From contig QVOM02000029.1 in assembly GCA_003586115.2 (NCBI GenBank), positions 30,704,929 through 30,768,928 on the forward strand: 64,000 nucleotides of DNA. The letters are read 5' to 3'. Made by a program: the position numbers and the translations under genes. The notes under the pieces are model-generated. The model ran no database searches and was not told the DNA's origin. It saw nothing but the letters and a program-made list of their open reading frames with translations. This DNA is from Salvator merianae. Taxonomy: Eukaryota; Chordata; Lepidosauria; Squamata; Teiidae. Below, piece after piece: positions 53,346-64,000 of the stretch. The first letter of the stretch is position 1; the number at the start of each line of letters is the position of its first letter.

Positions 53346-53840
53346 CCCCAAAACCCGAGTACTTGTTCTCTCTGAAGCAAAGAGGAAAGGGTGGGATGGG
53401 GGGCTATAAAGCTCGTTTTTAACCTCGCCCCAAGTAGAACACCAGAAAAAATGGCAGAAAAGCAATGATCATACCATATCCTGTAAGCAAATAAAAATGG
53501 TACCAAAGTAGAGTCAAAATTCTTGATAGAAGTACCTATAATAAGTTGTAAAAAAGAAGAAACTTGATACTGGAAAAACACAGAATTGGTCTAGGTTTTA
53601 AAGCCCATTATCTTTGATACATTTAGCTAATTTAAGATGCATCCTTTCATCAACATGCATACTGTAAACCATCTTTACATGAATAGTAAATTGCTTCTGT
53701 TGTTCAGAGATCTGGAATTATGATTAATGAGGGATGGTTAAGTAGAAAGTACTAATATTTCTTCAGTAGTAACATTAGAGTAACATTAGAGGTCTAGATA
53801 AACAAATCTAATAGCATCATTAAGGCAACCTCTTTACTTC

Positions 53841-56695
53841 TTGTTATTCAGTCATTAAGTTGTGTTTGACTCTTCATGACCCCAGGGACCACAGCAAGCC
53901 AGGATCTTCCATCCTCTACTGTCTCGTACAGTTTGCCCAAGCTCATGTTCATTGCTTCCATCACACTATCTATCCATCTTGTTCTCTGCAGTACCCTTCC
54001 CCTTTACCCCTAAATCTTTCCCACCATCAGGGTCTTTTCATTATGTGGCCAAAGTATTTGAGTTTCAGCTCCAGTATTTGTCCTTCCAATGTACAGTCAG
54101 GATTGATTTCCTTTAGTATTTGACTGATTTGATTTGATGGAGAAAGGAAGATAGTATTGGGTTCCTGGAGGTCCATCCAAAGGGACAGAGAGGGGAGGGG
54201 AAGTTTGAGTAGGCAAGGGAGGGTATAAGAGAAAGTATGATAATTAATGTAATTTTTGTATAACAACCTCTGTCATTTTAAAAAATCAGTTTAAAATGTT
54301 ATAAAAAACATTGACTGATCTGATTTCCTTGCAATCCAAGGGATTCCCAAAAGTCTTCTCCAGCACCGCAGTTTGGAAGCCTCAGTTATTGGGGCTCAGC
54401 CTTTCCTATGGCCCAACTCTCACAGCCATACATTACTACTGGGAAAACCATAGCTTTGACTATAGGAGCTTTGTTGGCAAGGTAATCTCTCTGATTTTTA
54501 GTATGCTGTCCAGGTTTACCATAGCTTTCCTCCCTAGGAGGAAAAGCCTTTTAATTTCATGGTTCCAGTCGCTGTCGGCAATGATCTTTGAGCCCAAAAA
54601 ATAAAATCCAACACTGCTTCCATTTCTTCCTCCTTTGTTTGCCAGGAAGTGATGGGATCAGGTCCCATGATCTTACTTTTCTTAATGTTGAGTTTCAAGC
54701 CGGATTTTGCACTCTCCTCTTTCACTCTCAGCAAGAGGCTCCCTTAATTCTTTTTCACTTTCCACCATCATAATATCATCTGTGTATCTGATGTTGTTGA
54801 TATTTCTCTTGGCAATCTTAATTCTGGCTTTTGATTCTTCCAGCCTAGCATTTCTCATGATGTTCTCTGCATACAAGTTAAATAAATAGGGTGACAATAT
54901 ACAACCTTGTCATACTCCTTTCCCAATCTTGAACCGATCAGTTGTTCCGTGTTCGGTTCTAACTGTTCCTTCCTCAGGAGACAGATAAGGTGGTCTGGTA
55001 CTTCCATCTCTTTCAGAACTTGCCACAGTTTGTTGTGATCCACACAGTCAAAGGCTTTAACGTAGTCAATGAAGCAGCAGAAGTTTTTCTGGAATCTCCT
55101 TGCTTTCTCCATAATCTAGCAAATATTGGTGATTTGATCTCTAGTTCCTCTGCCTCTTCAGAAACCAGTTTACACTTCTGATAGTTCTCAGTTCACATAT
55201 TGCTGAAGCCTAACTTGCAGAATTTTGAGCGTAACGTTGCTTGTGTGTGAACGGAGCACAATTGTTTGGTAGTTTGTACATTCTTTGAGATTGGACAATA
55301 AACTGACCTTTTCCAATCCAGTAGCCACTGTTAATTTTCCAAATTTGTTGGCATATTGAGTGCAGCACTTTAGCAGTATCATCTTTTAGGATTTTAAATA
55401 ATTCAACTGGAATTCTGTCACCCCTGCTAGCTTTGCTGTTAACAATGCTTCCTAAGGCCCACTTGACTTCACTCTCTAGGATGTCTGGCTCTAAGCTGAT
55501 GACCTCACCATCGTTGTTATCAGTGCTGTCAAGATCTTTCTTGTATAATTCTTCTGCATATTCTTAATCTCTTCCACTACTTCTTGTATCTTATGTCCAT
55601 TTTTACATGAAACGTTCCCTTGATACCTCCAATTTTCTTGAAGAGATCTCTTATTTTCTCCATTCTATTGTCTTCTTCTGTTGCTTTGCATTGCCCATTT
55701 TAAAAAAATTGATATTTCCTGGCTATTCTCTGGAAATCTGCACTCAGTTGGGATCTTTCTCTTTCTCCCTTGCCTTTTGCTTTCCTTCCTTACTCAGCTG
55801 TTTGAAAAGCCACATCAGCCATTTTGCTTCCATGCTTTTCTTCTCTTTGAGATGTTTCCTGTTGCTGCCTCCTGTACAATTTTATGAAATTCTGTCCATA
55901 GCTCTTCACACACTCTGTCTACCAGATCTTATTCCTTAAATCTATTTTATTACCTCCATTGCATATTTATAAGGGATATTATTTAGGTCATATCTGTATG
56001 GTCTAGTGGTTTTCCCTACTTTCTAAGTCTGAATTTTGCAATAACAAGCTCATGATCAGAGCCATAATCAGCTCAAAGTCTTTTTTTTACTGATCGTACA
56101 GAGCTTTTCCATCTTTGACTGCAAAGTATATAATCAATCTGATTTCAGTATTGACCATCTGGTGATGTCCATGTGTAGAGTCACCTTTTGGGCTGTTGGA
56201 AAAGAGTGTTTGCTGTTTCCATTGAGACATCTTCACCCATTTCCATCCATTTCAGTTCACTGACTTCCAAGATGTTGCTGTTTAATCTTGCCATCTCACT
56301 TTTGACCACATCCAGCTTACCTTGGTTCATAGATCTTACATTCCAGGTTCCTATATACATCCAGATACATCCGCAGTTGAGCGTCCTTTCAGCTTTGCCC
56401 AGCTGCTTCACTCTTTCTGGAGCTATCTGTTATTGCCCTCCGCTGTCCCCCAGTAACATATGGTACACTTTTCAACCTAAGCGGCTCATCTTCCAGTGCC
56501 ATAACTTTTAGCCTTTTGGGGTTAAAATCCATGGGGTTTTCTTGGCAAGGATACTGGAGTGGTTTTCCATTTCCTCTTTCTGTGAATCTTATTTGTCATT
56601 AACTCTCCACTATGACCTGCCCATCTTTGGTGGGCAATAGCTTCACTGAACTACATAAACCCTTCCACCACGATAAGGCAGTGATCCATGAAGCA
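53841..56695 (-). mobile_element. near full-length RTE/BovB LINE (inactive)
   Basis: On the minus strand it runs from a BovB 5' leader (cttcatggatcactgcctta at about 56.69 kb) through the apurinic endonuclease start (YIGTWNVRSMNQGKLDVVKS), RT motifs (FIDYVKAFDCVDHNKLW, then RYTDDIMMVES where YADD is usual, and VKEESAKSGLKLNIKKSKIM), the C-terminal domain and the BovB 3' end at 53841. Several stops and frameshifts break the frame. An L1-type tail is inserted at 54136-54310. Net length without it is about 2.7 kb; the family is about 3.2 kb. Confidence 0.9.
54136..54310 (+). mobile_element. L1-type 3' end inserted in the BovB element
   Basis: 175 bp ending in an A-rich 'aaaatgttataaaaaac', flanked by 'ttgactgatttgattt' (54120-54135) and 'ttgactgatctgattt' (54311-54326), a target-site duplication with one mismatch. 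BovB sequence continues on both sides. Confidence 0.75.
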
Positions 56696-57662
56696 GTACA
56701 TCTTTATTTAGATAAATCAAAGTATCACAGTTATTGTAGGAATTCTTCAGGTTAGGTGTTAAGTAAAAAAAGGGACAATAGGGCAAAGACAGCAAAGAGT
56801 GGACATGATAAAACACAACAAAATAATGCAGTTTGTAACAGTTTTCAGGTGGGAGTGCCGTCTTTGTTATGCAGCCCTGGGTAACTCAGTGCTTGGCACA
56901 AAATACCTTTCAGCTAGTACTAGAAACACAAAGGGTCGCAAAAGAAGAAAACTAGAAAAAAATTGATGGGAGAAAGGAGAAATTTTATTTTTTCCACCAA
57001 GAGTTTTGTTTCCCCACAAAACAGAGTACAATCATACTTCATCTTAAGTAACTTCCAACAGCACATTTTCACTATTACACTTCGGAAGAAGTGTTGTACA
57101 CTGTGGTTTAAGCATCCCTGTTGGTGCATTATTATATGCTTTCAGTAACATTCCCCCAGGCTGTTTTGGGCTGAAGAAGGAGTACATTCATGGCTGGCAT
57201 GGCCTGCTGCTGAGCCTGTTCCTTCATTTGGATATTTGGAGCCACAAATGGAGCAGAGAGACTGATCTGGAGCGCAGGGAAATATTGAAGCAGCAAACAG
57301 ATGTTGGAAAAAGAACTGTCCCAGAGAGGAAAAAAAGAGCAGGCACTGGGTTAAGTGGCTACTGCACAGTCCTCACTCTGATGCAGTTGTTTCTTCTTCA
57401 GTCTGCCTCCTGCCAAGAAGCTTCAGCATTCAGCACCAGCAGCAACTAGCATCACAACTGATAAGATTTCCGCATTTTCTCTTAACAATCCAATTGCTGC
57501 CATGGCAACTGTCTCCCACACATATCACCTTCTTCTGCTCTTCCTTTGCCCCAAATTTTAGAATGAAAGAGCAGGCTCTGCCATTTTAGCCATGGCTGCA
57601 CCCCCTCTTTAGCTGAATAAGTTCCTCCAGCCCCCAGGTTTACATCAGCTGCTCATTTATAC

Positions 57663-57960
57663 AATTTTGTTTTGCGCACCATTTTCTGAAAACAGAACCT
57701 TCACACAAACTGAGGTATCACTGTATAATCATCCCACATGTAATGTAGTTTTGCCATCTATGGTTAGCAAAATATGTCTCTCATGTAATGCAATGGCGCA
57801 AACCACTATGTTGTGTGAGCCACATTATGCAAGTGAGCCAGTTGGTGGGGACACACACACACACACAGAGAGAATCTAAATTACTCCTATAATGCAAGTT
57901 TTCACAATGCAGCAGTTTGCTGGAACCAAACTGCCACATTATATGAGGCATGAATACAAA
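57663..57960 (-). repeat. MITE-like repeat, relative of the 15.6 kb copy
   Basis: The reverse complement carries 'agtttggttccagcaaactg' beside an ATATAATG motif, as at 15.6 kb. The left end has 'aaactgaggtatcactgtat'. A CA microsatellite lies at about 57850-57867. Confidence 0.5.
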
Positions 57961-58375
57961 TGAAAAAGGTTGAATTATGCAGTATATTCTATAGTACTGA
58001 AGAATAAAATGTTCAGTAATAATGACTGCATATATATTGGTATAAAAAGGATATTCTGGCCTTCTCTAAGATGATTTCTAAGACTATTAATACATTAATC
58101 AAAATATACAAAGTCATGAACAAGAAAAATTTGTAACTCTCCTTCTCTGTTTGCAGCCTGAAAGTAACTCAAGTGTTGACCTTTCTTGGATTTTCGGCAT
58201 AGTGTGTGGGCCTGGGAAGTCCCTTGTCGTTTATGAGTTTTAGGATTCACATTATTTGGGCAGATCCAAATCCTAATGAATAGCAAGGAATTACAGCACA
58301 ATCTACATAACGGATCATTACAATTCCTGTGTATTGAGGACACAGGACAATACAATTACTGAATGGAATTCCTGT

Positions 58376-58850
58376 TCTGACGCATGTCACACCAGTCCTA
58401 GAAGAACTGCACTGGCTGCCAATTAGCTATTGATCTCAATTCAAGGTGTTAACATTGACTTACAAAACCCTAAGCAGCTTGGGCCCCAAATATCTAAAGG
58501 GACTCCTTCCCCCATACAGACCTGCCCTTGCCTTCAAATCTGCCAGTGAGAACCTCTTAACTGTGGACCACCCTTAGTGCGTGAGAGGGCCTTCTCAATG
58601 ATAGCCACCAGACTATGGAACAGCCTCCCCTCTGAGGTGTGTCAGGCATCTTTTCTGTATACATGCAGTTATCTAGTGAAGATTCTTCACTCAAGGGCTA
58701 GGGAAAAGAAGTATAACAACTTCCACTCCCCTTGCAGGCACTATTATTTACTGTATTGGTGTACTTATGGATTTTAATATTGGCCTTAATGTAACCCACC
58801 CTGAGACCCTGAGTATAGGGCAGGAGAGAAATATTAATACAATTTATTGT
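58376..58850 (+). mobile_element. L2-type LINE C-terminus and 3' tail
   Basis: The plus strand reads PVLEELHWLPI, SQFKVLTLTYKTLSSLGPKY, RERAFSMIATRLWNSLPSEV and ends with 'cccaccctgagaccctgagt' plus 'gggcaggagagaaat'. It aligns with the C-terminus of the 15.7-17.2 kb element. Confidence 0.85.
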
Positions 58851-61800
58851 TGTATTGGGCAGATGAAAAGGCCCTTGGTTTTGTTTTTTTGAGGGTTTGC
58901 TGCCCATTTTTTTCTTCAGCTCTTTCCATGACAACTGAAGGTGACTGAGTAAATTAGGAAATTCAAAGTTATCCAGCGTCGTGAATACATTTCTTTCAAA
59001 ATGATACGCTTTCAAAATTTAGATTGTCCAGTTAATAAGAACTGGGACCGAGGAAGAACAAAGATAATCAGAGTATTAATCTGGATAGCAATTAGCAAAT
59101 ACTGTTTATACTAGACATGCTCACTAACATAAAACGTCTATCTCTTTCACGCAGGTAGCTACAAAGATTGGTTGACAGATGCTGTGGCAGACGTACACAG
59201 CGCATCTGTCAATTAAGCAGATTCATGCAAGCCTTCCAGCTCTGGCCTTGCATTGTTTGAATTATTTACAAAAGCCACAGATGCATAAAGTAAACCAACT
59301 TGGCACTGTTCACTCTCAAAAAGATACAACTACAAAGAAAGACTCTGTGCCTCTACCTATATGCTTTTTCTATAGTGGGTAAATGCAACTCATAGACCCT
59401 GAATCAGACCGCAAAGCCAAAGTTTCATAGCTCCGCAATCTGAGTTACAGCATTAAGTATCCTGCTTTGCAGCACAGATTGACAGTAAACATGTTAAACA
59501 TTATCTAGCCAGGGTGCTTATTAAGCCAAGAGGTTAACTCAAAAACAGATTCCAAAATCTAGAGTGGAGAGTGTTTAACCAGGAAGCTGATCCCAAATCT
59601 TAGCTCAGATGTAAGGCTGGATTGCTCTGTACACGTCACTCCTTTACTTAATTTTTGCAGGACTGAAGGCTCTCTGCACTCAGCCTTGAGCTCTTTCGTG
59701 CAAATGTGACAGGCAGAAGTGAAAAAAAGGACTTTAATTTATTTAAAACAAAGAATAAAAACACTTAAAGTGATGCAGTTAATTAAATGCAAATCAAGTT
59801 GGTTGGGATAAGGAAAAAAAACAGGGAATGCCTGGGTGAAGAAATATGATTTCAGTAAGTGTCTGAAAACTGTAATTGTAGGTTCCTCAGGAGTATCAGA
59901 GGAGAGGGCACACCACAAGATAGATTCTGCCACAGAAAAGATGTGATGACATTCTGTATTTTGTGAATTCTTTGCTAGATGAAAGGAACCTGTCCAAATA
60001 AAACAATCAGCTGTTGGCATACTCTAGCAAATGACAGATATATGCACAAAATTAGCCTGTTAACACATAAGCAAACTAGTGATTGTTCAGCTCCATCTTC
60101 CACATGCTGCCAGATCTGTGTTGCTATATTTTTACCAAAGGATTTGCTGCAAATGGCAGTAATTTTAAACTAAATAAGAAAGTGTAGAGTTGGCACACAA
60201 TCCATTTTATTGCCATCTGTAATTTAAAGAAACCCTACAATACAGTTCATCCATATTATGATTTATACCTTCCCCAATAGCTTGTATCAGAACTTGCAGG
60301 TAATTAAAGTAGTTTACAGATAAGAAAACAGTGTAAAATAATTCCACCTTTAAAATCTATGGCATCTACCCCTTCTCTGTAAGGGCGAGACAATTTTTCT
60401 ATAGCTATAAGGTAGGCTAGGAATTAATATGTTTTAAGGCTGTAAGCTACTTAATTTCTCCATCTAGAACTAAAAAGACTAACATCCATCTCCAAAAACG
60501 AAGATTAAGACTGCATGAGGATTAAAGGATACACTTATCCTGGCAACCTGATGGAACAGCAGACCCCATCTTCAGCCAAGCTTTAAAATAACTACTCAGT
60601 TTCGAGTTTACAATAAGACCTCACATATAGCAAAAACACACTAAGTGCTGAATTGAAAATAATGGAAATATGGCAATTTACCAAAGGGAAACTGGTTACA
60701 GAGTAAGATGTAGCTGAGACTTGAAGCATCCGCGAGTGCATTTCAGGGTGAGGAGAGGTGGAGAAGGGCAGCTGCTGGATGAAGGAGCTGCTCTGGAAGT
60801 AATCTCACCTTTATGAATAGCACAGTTCCAAGCACAGTAAGCCAGAGGAGCAGCAATTAAAGCATGGGGGAAGCTAAAAGGTTAAAAGCAGAGGCATAGA
60901 GAAAGCAGCTTGCTTGCTGGAAAGGCTCTCTGCAAGCTTGTGCCTCAATCAGAGCAGCTAGGACCCTTCATGGTTGCCTCACCCAATGCCTGCTTCCTCC
61001 CCCTCTTTCTTAAGGTACCCTTGAAAAGTGCTCACTGCTCTGATGGAGACAGCAGCTTGCAGCAAGGCTATCCAGCAAGTGAGCTGTTTTCTCTGTGTTT
61101 TTGTTTTTAACTCTTTGGCTTCCTCCAGGCTTTAATCACCTCCCACACTTTTCCTAAAGCTGAGATCATCAATCCTGGGACAACTGCCCCTTCAGGCAAT
61201 TGTCCTCCACCCTTCCCAGCCCTGAAATGCCCTCTTAAAAAAAAAGGGGTATGTTTTAGAATGATGGTCACAGTTGTTCAGACATGCAATATTGAAAATA
61301 TTTAATAAGAGGTTGCACTGTATTTAGTTACAGAACCTGAGAACAACCACTTGCATGTGAATAATGAGGCATTGTATACTGGTGGTTTTAGTGTTTGTAT
61401 TAATCATGTCATGGCTCTCAACATTTACTTCCAGTAAGAGCTTTATTGTTAAACATTCCAGTTATTTATAATGAAAAATAGTATATAAATATTTTAAACA
61501 AAATACTGTGTGCTGAAACAGGAAATTAACATTTCAGAGTTATTAATCACAATAACTAATGGTGGACTGGAACAATATGGGATTTAGTTAGTATGTAAAG
61601 GACACAGACCACTATACAAATTGTTCCAGATTGAGAAGAAATTAGGAGTACAGTAATTTAGCCAGCCAAATCCATGTATATATTAATTCAATCATTAACC
61701 ACAGTAGACAGTAGCAACCAGCACAGATGAGCATGGCCCAACCTCCTTCCCCCTTGATGAAAACTGGTCTGTGAGCTTCTTTTCAAGTCCACATGGCACT

Positions 61801-62104
61801 GACAGCTCACAAACCGGTTTCAGCAGGGGAAGGGACTCCATGCTGCCCTCACTCACACTGGCTGCCCCTTTCGGTAATGATTTAAATATCTTATTGTCTT
61901 TCTTGATGCACTGTTGGAACTTTTTTTAATTAGTTACTGTATACATCTAGATTAATTATCTGTCATTCTTCCCAGCTAGAACAGAGCTTTTCATTAGTTT
62001 TCTCTATCCAGCATCTTTTCTGGCTTTTTTTTTTTTGGTCTGATAATTCACAGATAGGGATTGGACTAATTTCTGGTTTTTCACAGTTCTTAGTCTATAG
62101 TTCA

Positions 62105-62230
62105 AAGACATGGCCTTGTTAGTCTGAATCAGTAGCAAGGGGGTCTAGTAGCGCCTTAGAGACTAACAGAGAGAAACAAGTTACTAGCATGAGCAGTCTT
62201 AGACTAAGCCTGCTTCATCAGATGTATAGT
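62105..62230. repeat. interspersed reptile repeat, family not named
   Basis: 'ggccttgttagtctgaatca', 'gcgccttagagactaacaga' and 'ctgcttcatcagatgt' follow the layout of a repeat seen in many reptile genomes. I cannot assign the class. Confidence 0.5.
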
Positions 62231-62721
62231 AGGCACATTTTAAATCATAGTAAAGAGAAAGCAACCACAGAAGACTATTTTCTAGTCCAGTTTTCCAGAC
62301 ACCTTACAAAAGCTCACAGGCAAGGTGTGATGCCAGTGATTTAGTCTTAGGCATGTATGCTGGTCCAATCAAAGTACCTCACTATAGGTTTGTTCAGCTG
62401 CATACAAGTCATGGAACTGGAGAGCTTACTGTGATCTGTTCCTGGCTTCACACTATGTTGATAGTTATGATGCTCAGCCACTCAAATTCTCCAAAGCACT
62501 GAGCCACGATAAGAGTAGCTTGGCATAAAGCAGAGACAGATTACAACAAGCTCTCCCTTGGCTCGATGTGCAATCAAACAGACCTGCTTTAAGGCAATTC
62601 AGCTCCAGATAAACTGAACCAACACACATGGCTTCATGGGAAAGATGTCCTACCAGCAGGATTGTATGTAATCATTCCCCATATTTAAAACATTTGTATG
62701 TTGATCTTCACTGCAATATGT

Positions 62722-62955
62722 CATAAAAACAAAAGAGGAGCCCTGCTGGATCAGGCCACAACCCATCTAGTCCAGCATCCCATCTCACAAAGTGGCCCAC
62801 CACTTGCTTCTGGGTATTCTCAAGCAGAAAACAAAGGTAAAATCTTCACCTGTTTTCAACTCCCTGCAAATGACTTTTAGAGGCATCCCTGACCTGGAGG
62901 CAGTACCTGGGCATTCATTCTAGTAGCCTTTGATATACCTGTCCTCCATGTCCTA
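62722..62955 (-). mobile_element. CR1 LINE 3' end
   Basis: Same subfamily as 23.9 kb: 'agccctgctggatcaggcca', 'aagtggcccaccacttgct' and 'gcattcattctagtagcc'. Confidence 0.8.
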
Positions 62956-64000
62956 GGATTTATAATAAAAACAAAATCAGTGTAAAAAAATACATAAATC
63001 TGCACATGGCCAAGTGTATGGCAGAAGGGGTAAAAGTTACAAATATACCAATATACCAAAGTCACAAATGTGGTTTAAAGAAGCACGAAGAGCTGGCAGC
63101 TACCTGTTTTGGGGCTATGAGGAGAAGACTATTCTACAAGATTACAATCTTAGCAGAGCTTCTCCCAGTCGACACCGGATGGATCTTTGCAGGTAAAGGC
63201 ACAATCAGGAGAGCTGAAACTGCAGATTTGTAAGATCGGGTAGGTCTCTGTGGTAGAAGACATTCCTTCAGATAGTGTAATCTAGTTCCAAGTTTCTTTA
63301 GGCCATTTTACACCATTATCAAAACCCAATAGTGAACTGGCAGCTAGTACTATTCTCTCAGCAAATGTCTAGCTTGCTCACAGCAGCTAACTCTTAACCA
63401 ACCACATTTTGCAGTATCTGTACTTTGAAGAGCAGCTCTTCATAATGCATATTACAATAGTTCAATCTTAAGGTTATGACTATATGGTTCACTGAAGCCA
63501 GGATCAATTTGAGGTATTTAAAACATGCACATACTGATTCCCATTTCATAAAAAAATATGGAAAGCAATTTACAGAATACAATATAAAAGCAATGTTAAA
63601 ACTACTGTATACTAAACTATTGTAACAATGTTAAAAATTGGATGGGAGACAACTTCTCACACCAGGTGAAGCTAGTAAAATGTTTGTTTCGGTTGTTTAG
63701 AAACAGCCAAAAATAAATACAATATTAACTTCATATGAATCTGCTTCCTCAGAATTCTGACTGAATTTATTATCATTGCCACAGAAATAAGGCTATTTTC
63801 ATCAAGCCTTTGGCTATGACCCTGAGGTCTCTTTCATTACAGCTGAAATCTGTGTAAAGATTTCCTCAACACTTTACTCAGAATGTACAGCAGGCCTCAT
63901 CCGCCATTCTCAGCTGAAAATCTTGGTTTTTTACATATTCATTGTTCATTCCCAGTTCTGTATCATTTGAGTAATATAAAACAGTAGAAGTATACATTAC

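Larger units (their letters stand above)
49795..64000 (-). other. FZD6: FZD6 5' intron (inferred), repeat-rich
   Basis: No upstream FZD6 coding exon was found here on the minus strand, so this is read as intron. It contains L2-type, BovB, CR1 and MITE-like elements listed separately. The stretches 49.8-51.2, 56.7-57.6, 58.9-62.1 and 63.0-64.0 kb show nothing I can name. A 9-bp hairpin (51632-51640 with 51666-51674) sits in a GC-richer patch at 51.6-52.0 kb. Confidence 0.6.

Overview
The window is vertebrate nuclear DNA, most likely from a squamate reptile (lizard or gecko type). It holds intron-split genes of the conserved block DCAF13 - SLC25A32 - CTHRC1 - FZD6, the order known from human 8q22.3, here in reversed orientation. 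The repeats fit a squamate: an almost full-length RTE/BovB LINE plus BovB tails, several CR1 and L2-type LINEs, L1 fragments, tRNA-derived SINEs with LINE-like tails, and a Ty3/Gypsy remnant. No prokaryotic operon, CRISPR array or plasmid feature was seen. The species cannot be named from the sequence.

Left end (1-2.5 kb): the first coding exon of DCAF13 (minus strand) and the first exon of SLC25A32 (plus strand) face away from each other across a GC-rich gap of about 430 bp, a shared bidirectional promoter. A nested inverted repeat lies just inside DCAF13 intron 1. SLC25A32 (2.5-18.1 kb) is complete in seven coding exons (333 aa). Its introns carry a 5'-truncated L1 with target-site duplications, a processed PAIP2 pseudogene and a 1.5 kb L2-type LINE.

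Middle (18-39 kb): SLC25A32 and CTHRC1 are tail to tail, with a BovB 3' fragment between them. CTHRC1 (minus, 20.4-27.2 kb) is complete in four exons (238 aa), starting in a CpG-rich segment next to a 208 bp run of N. From 27.8 to 39.9 kb there is no host gene, only layered retroelements: CR1 within CR1, an L2 tail within CR1, an L1-type reverse-transcriptase piece and a Gypsy integrase relic.

Right end (39.9-64 kb): FZD6 (minus) is represented by its last five coding exons (658 aa, from the second half of the Wnt-binding domain to the stop). The first coding exon, with the signal peptide and first CRD cysteines, was not found and should lie to the right of the window; 49.8-64 kb is therefore read as FZD6 intron, filled with LINEs including the BovB copy.

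The genes are not one pathway. DCAF13 is a nucleolar WD-repeat/ubiquitin-ligase substrate receptor and SLC25A32 a mitochondrial folate/FAD carrier, while CTHRC1 (secreted) and FZD6 (receptor) are functionally linked through non-canonical Wnt/planar cell polarity signalling and sit side by side in the same orientation. Exon positions come from reading splice sites by eye against remembered vertebrate family members; no database search was run.
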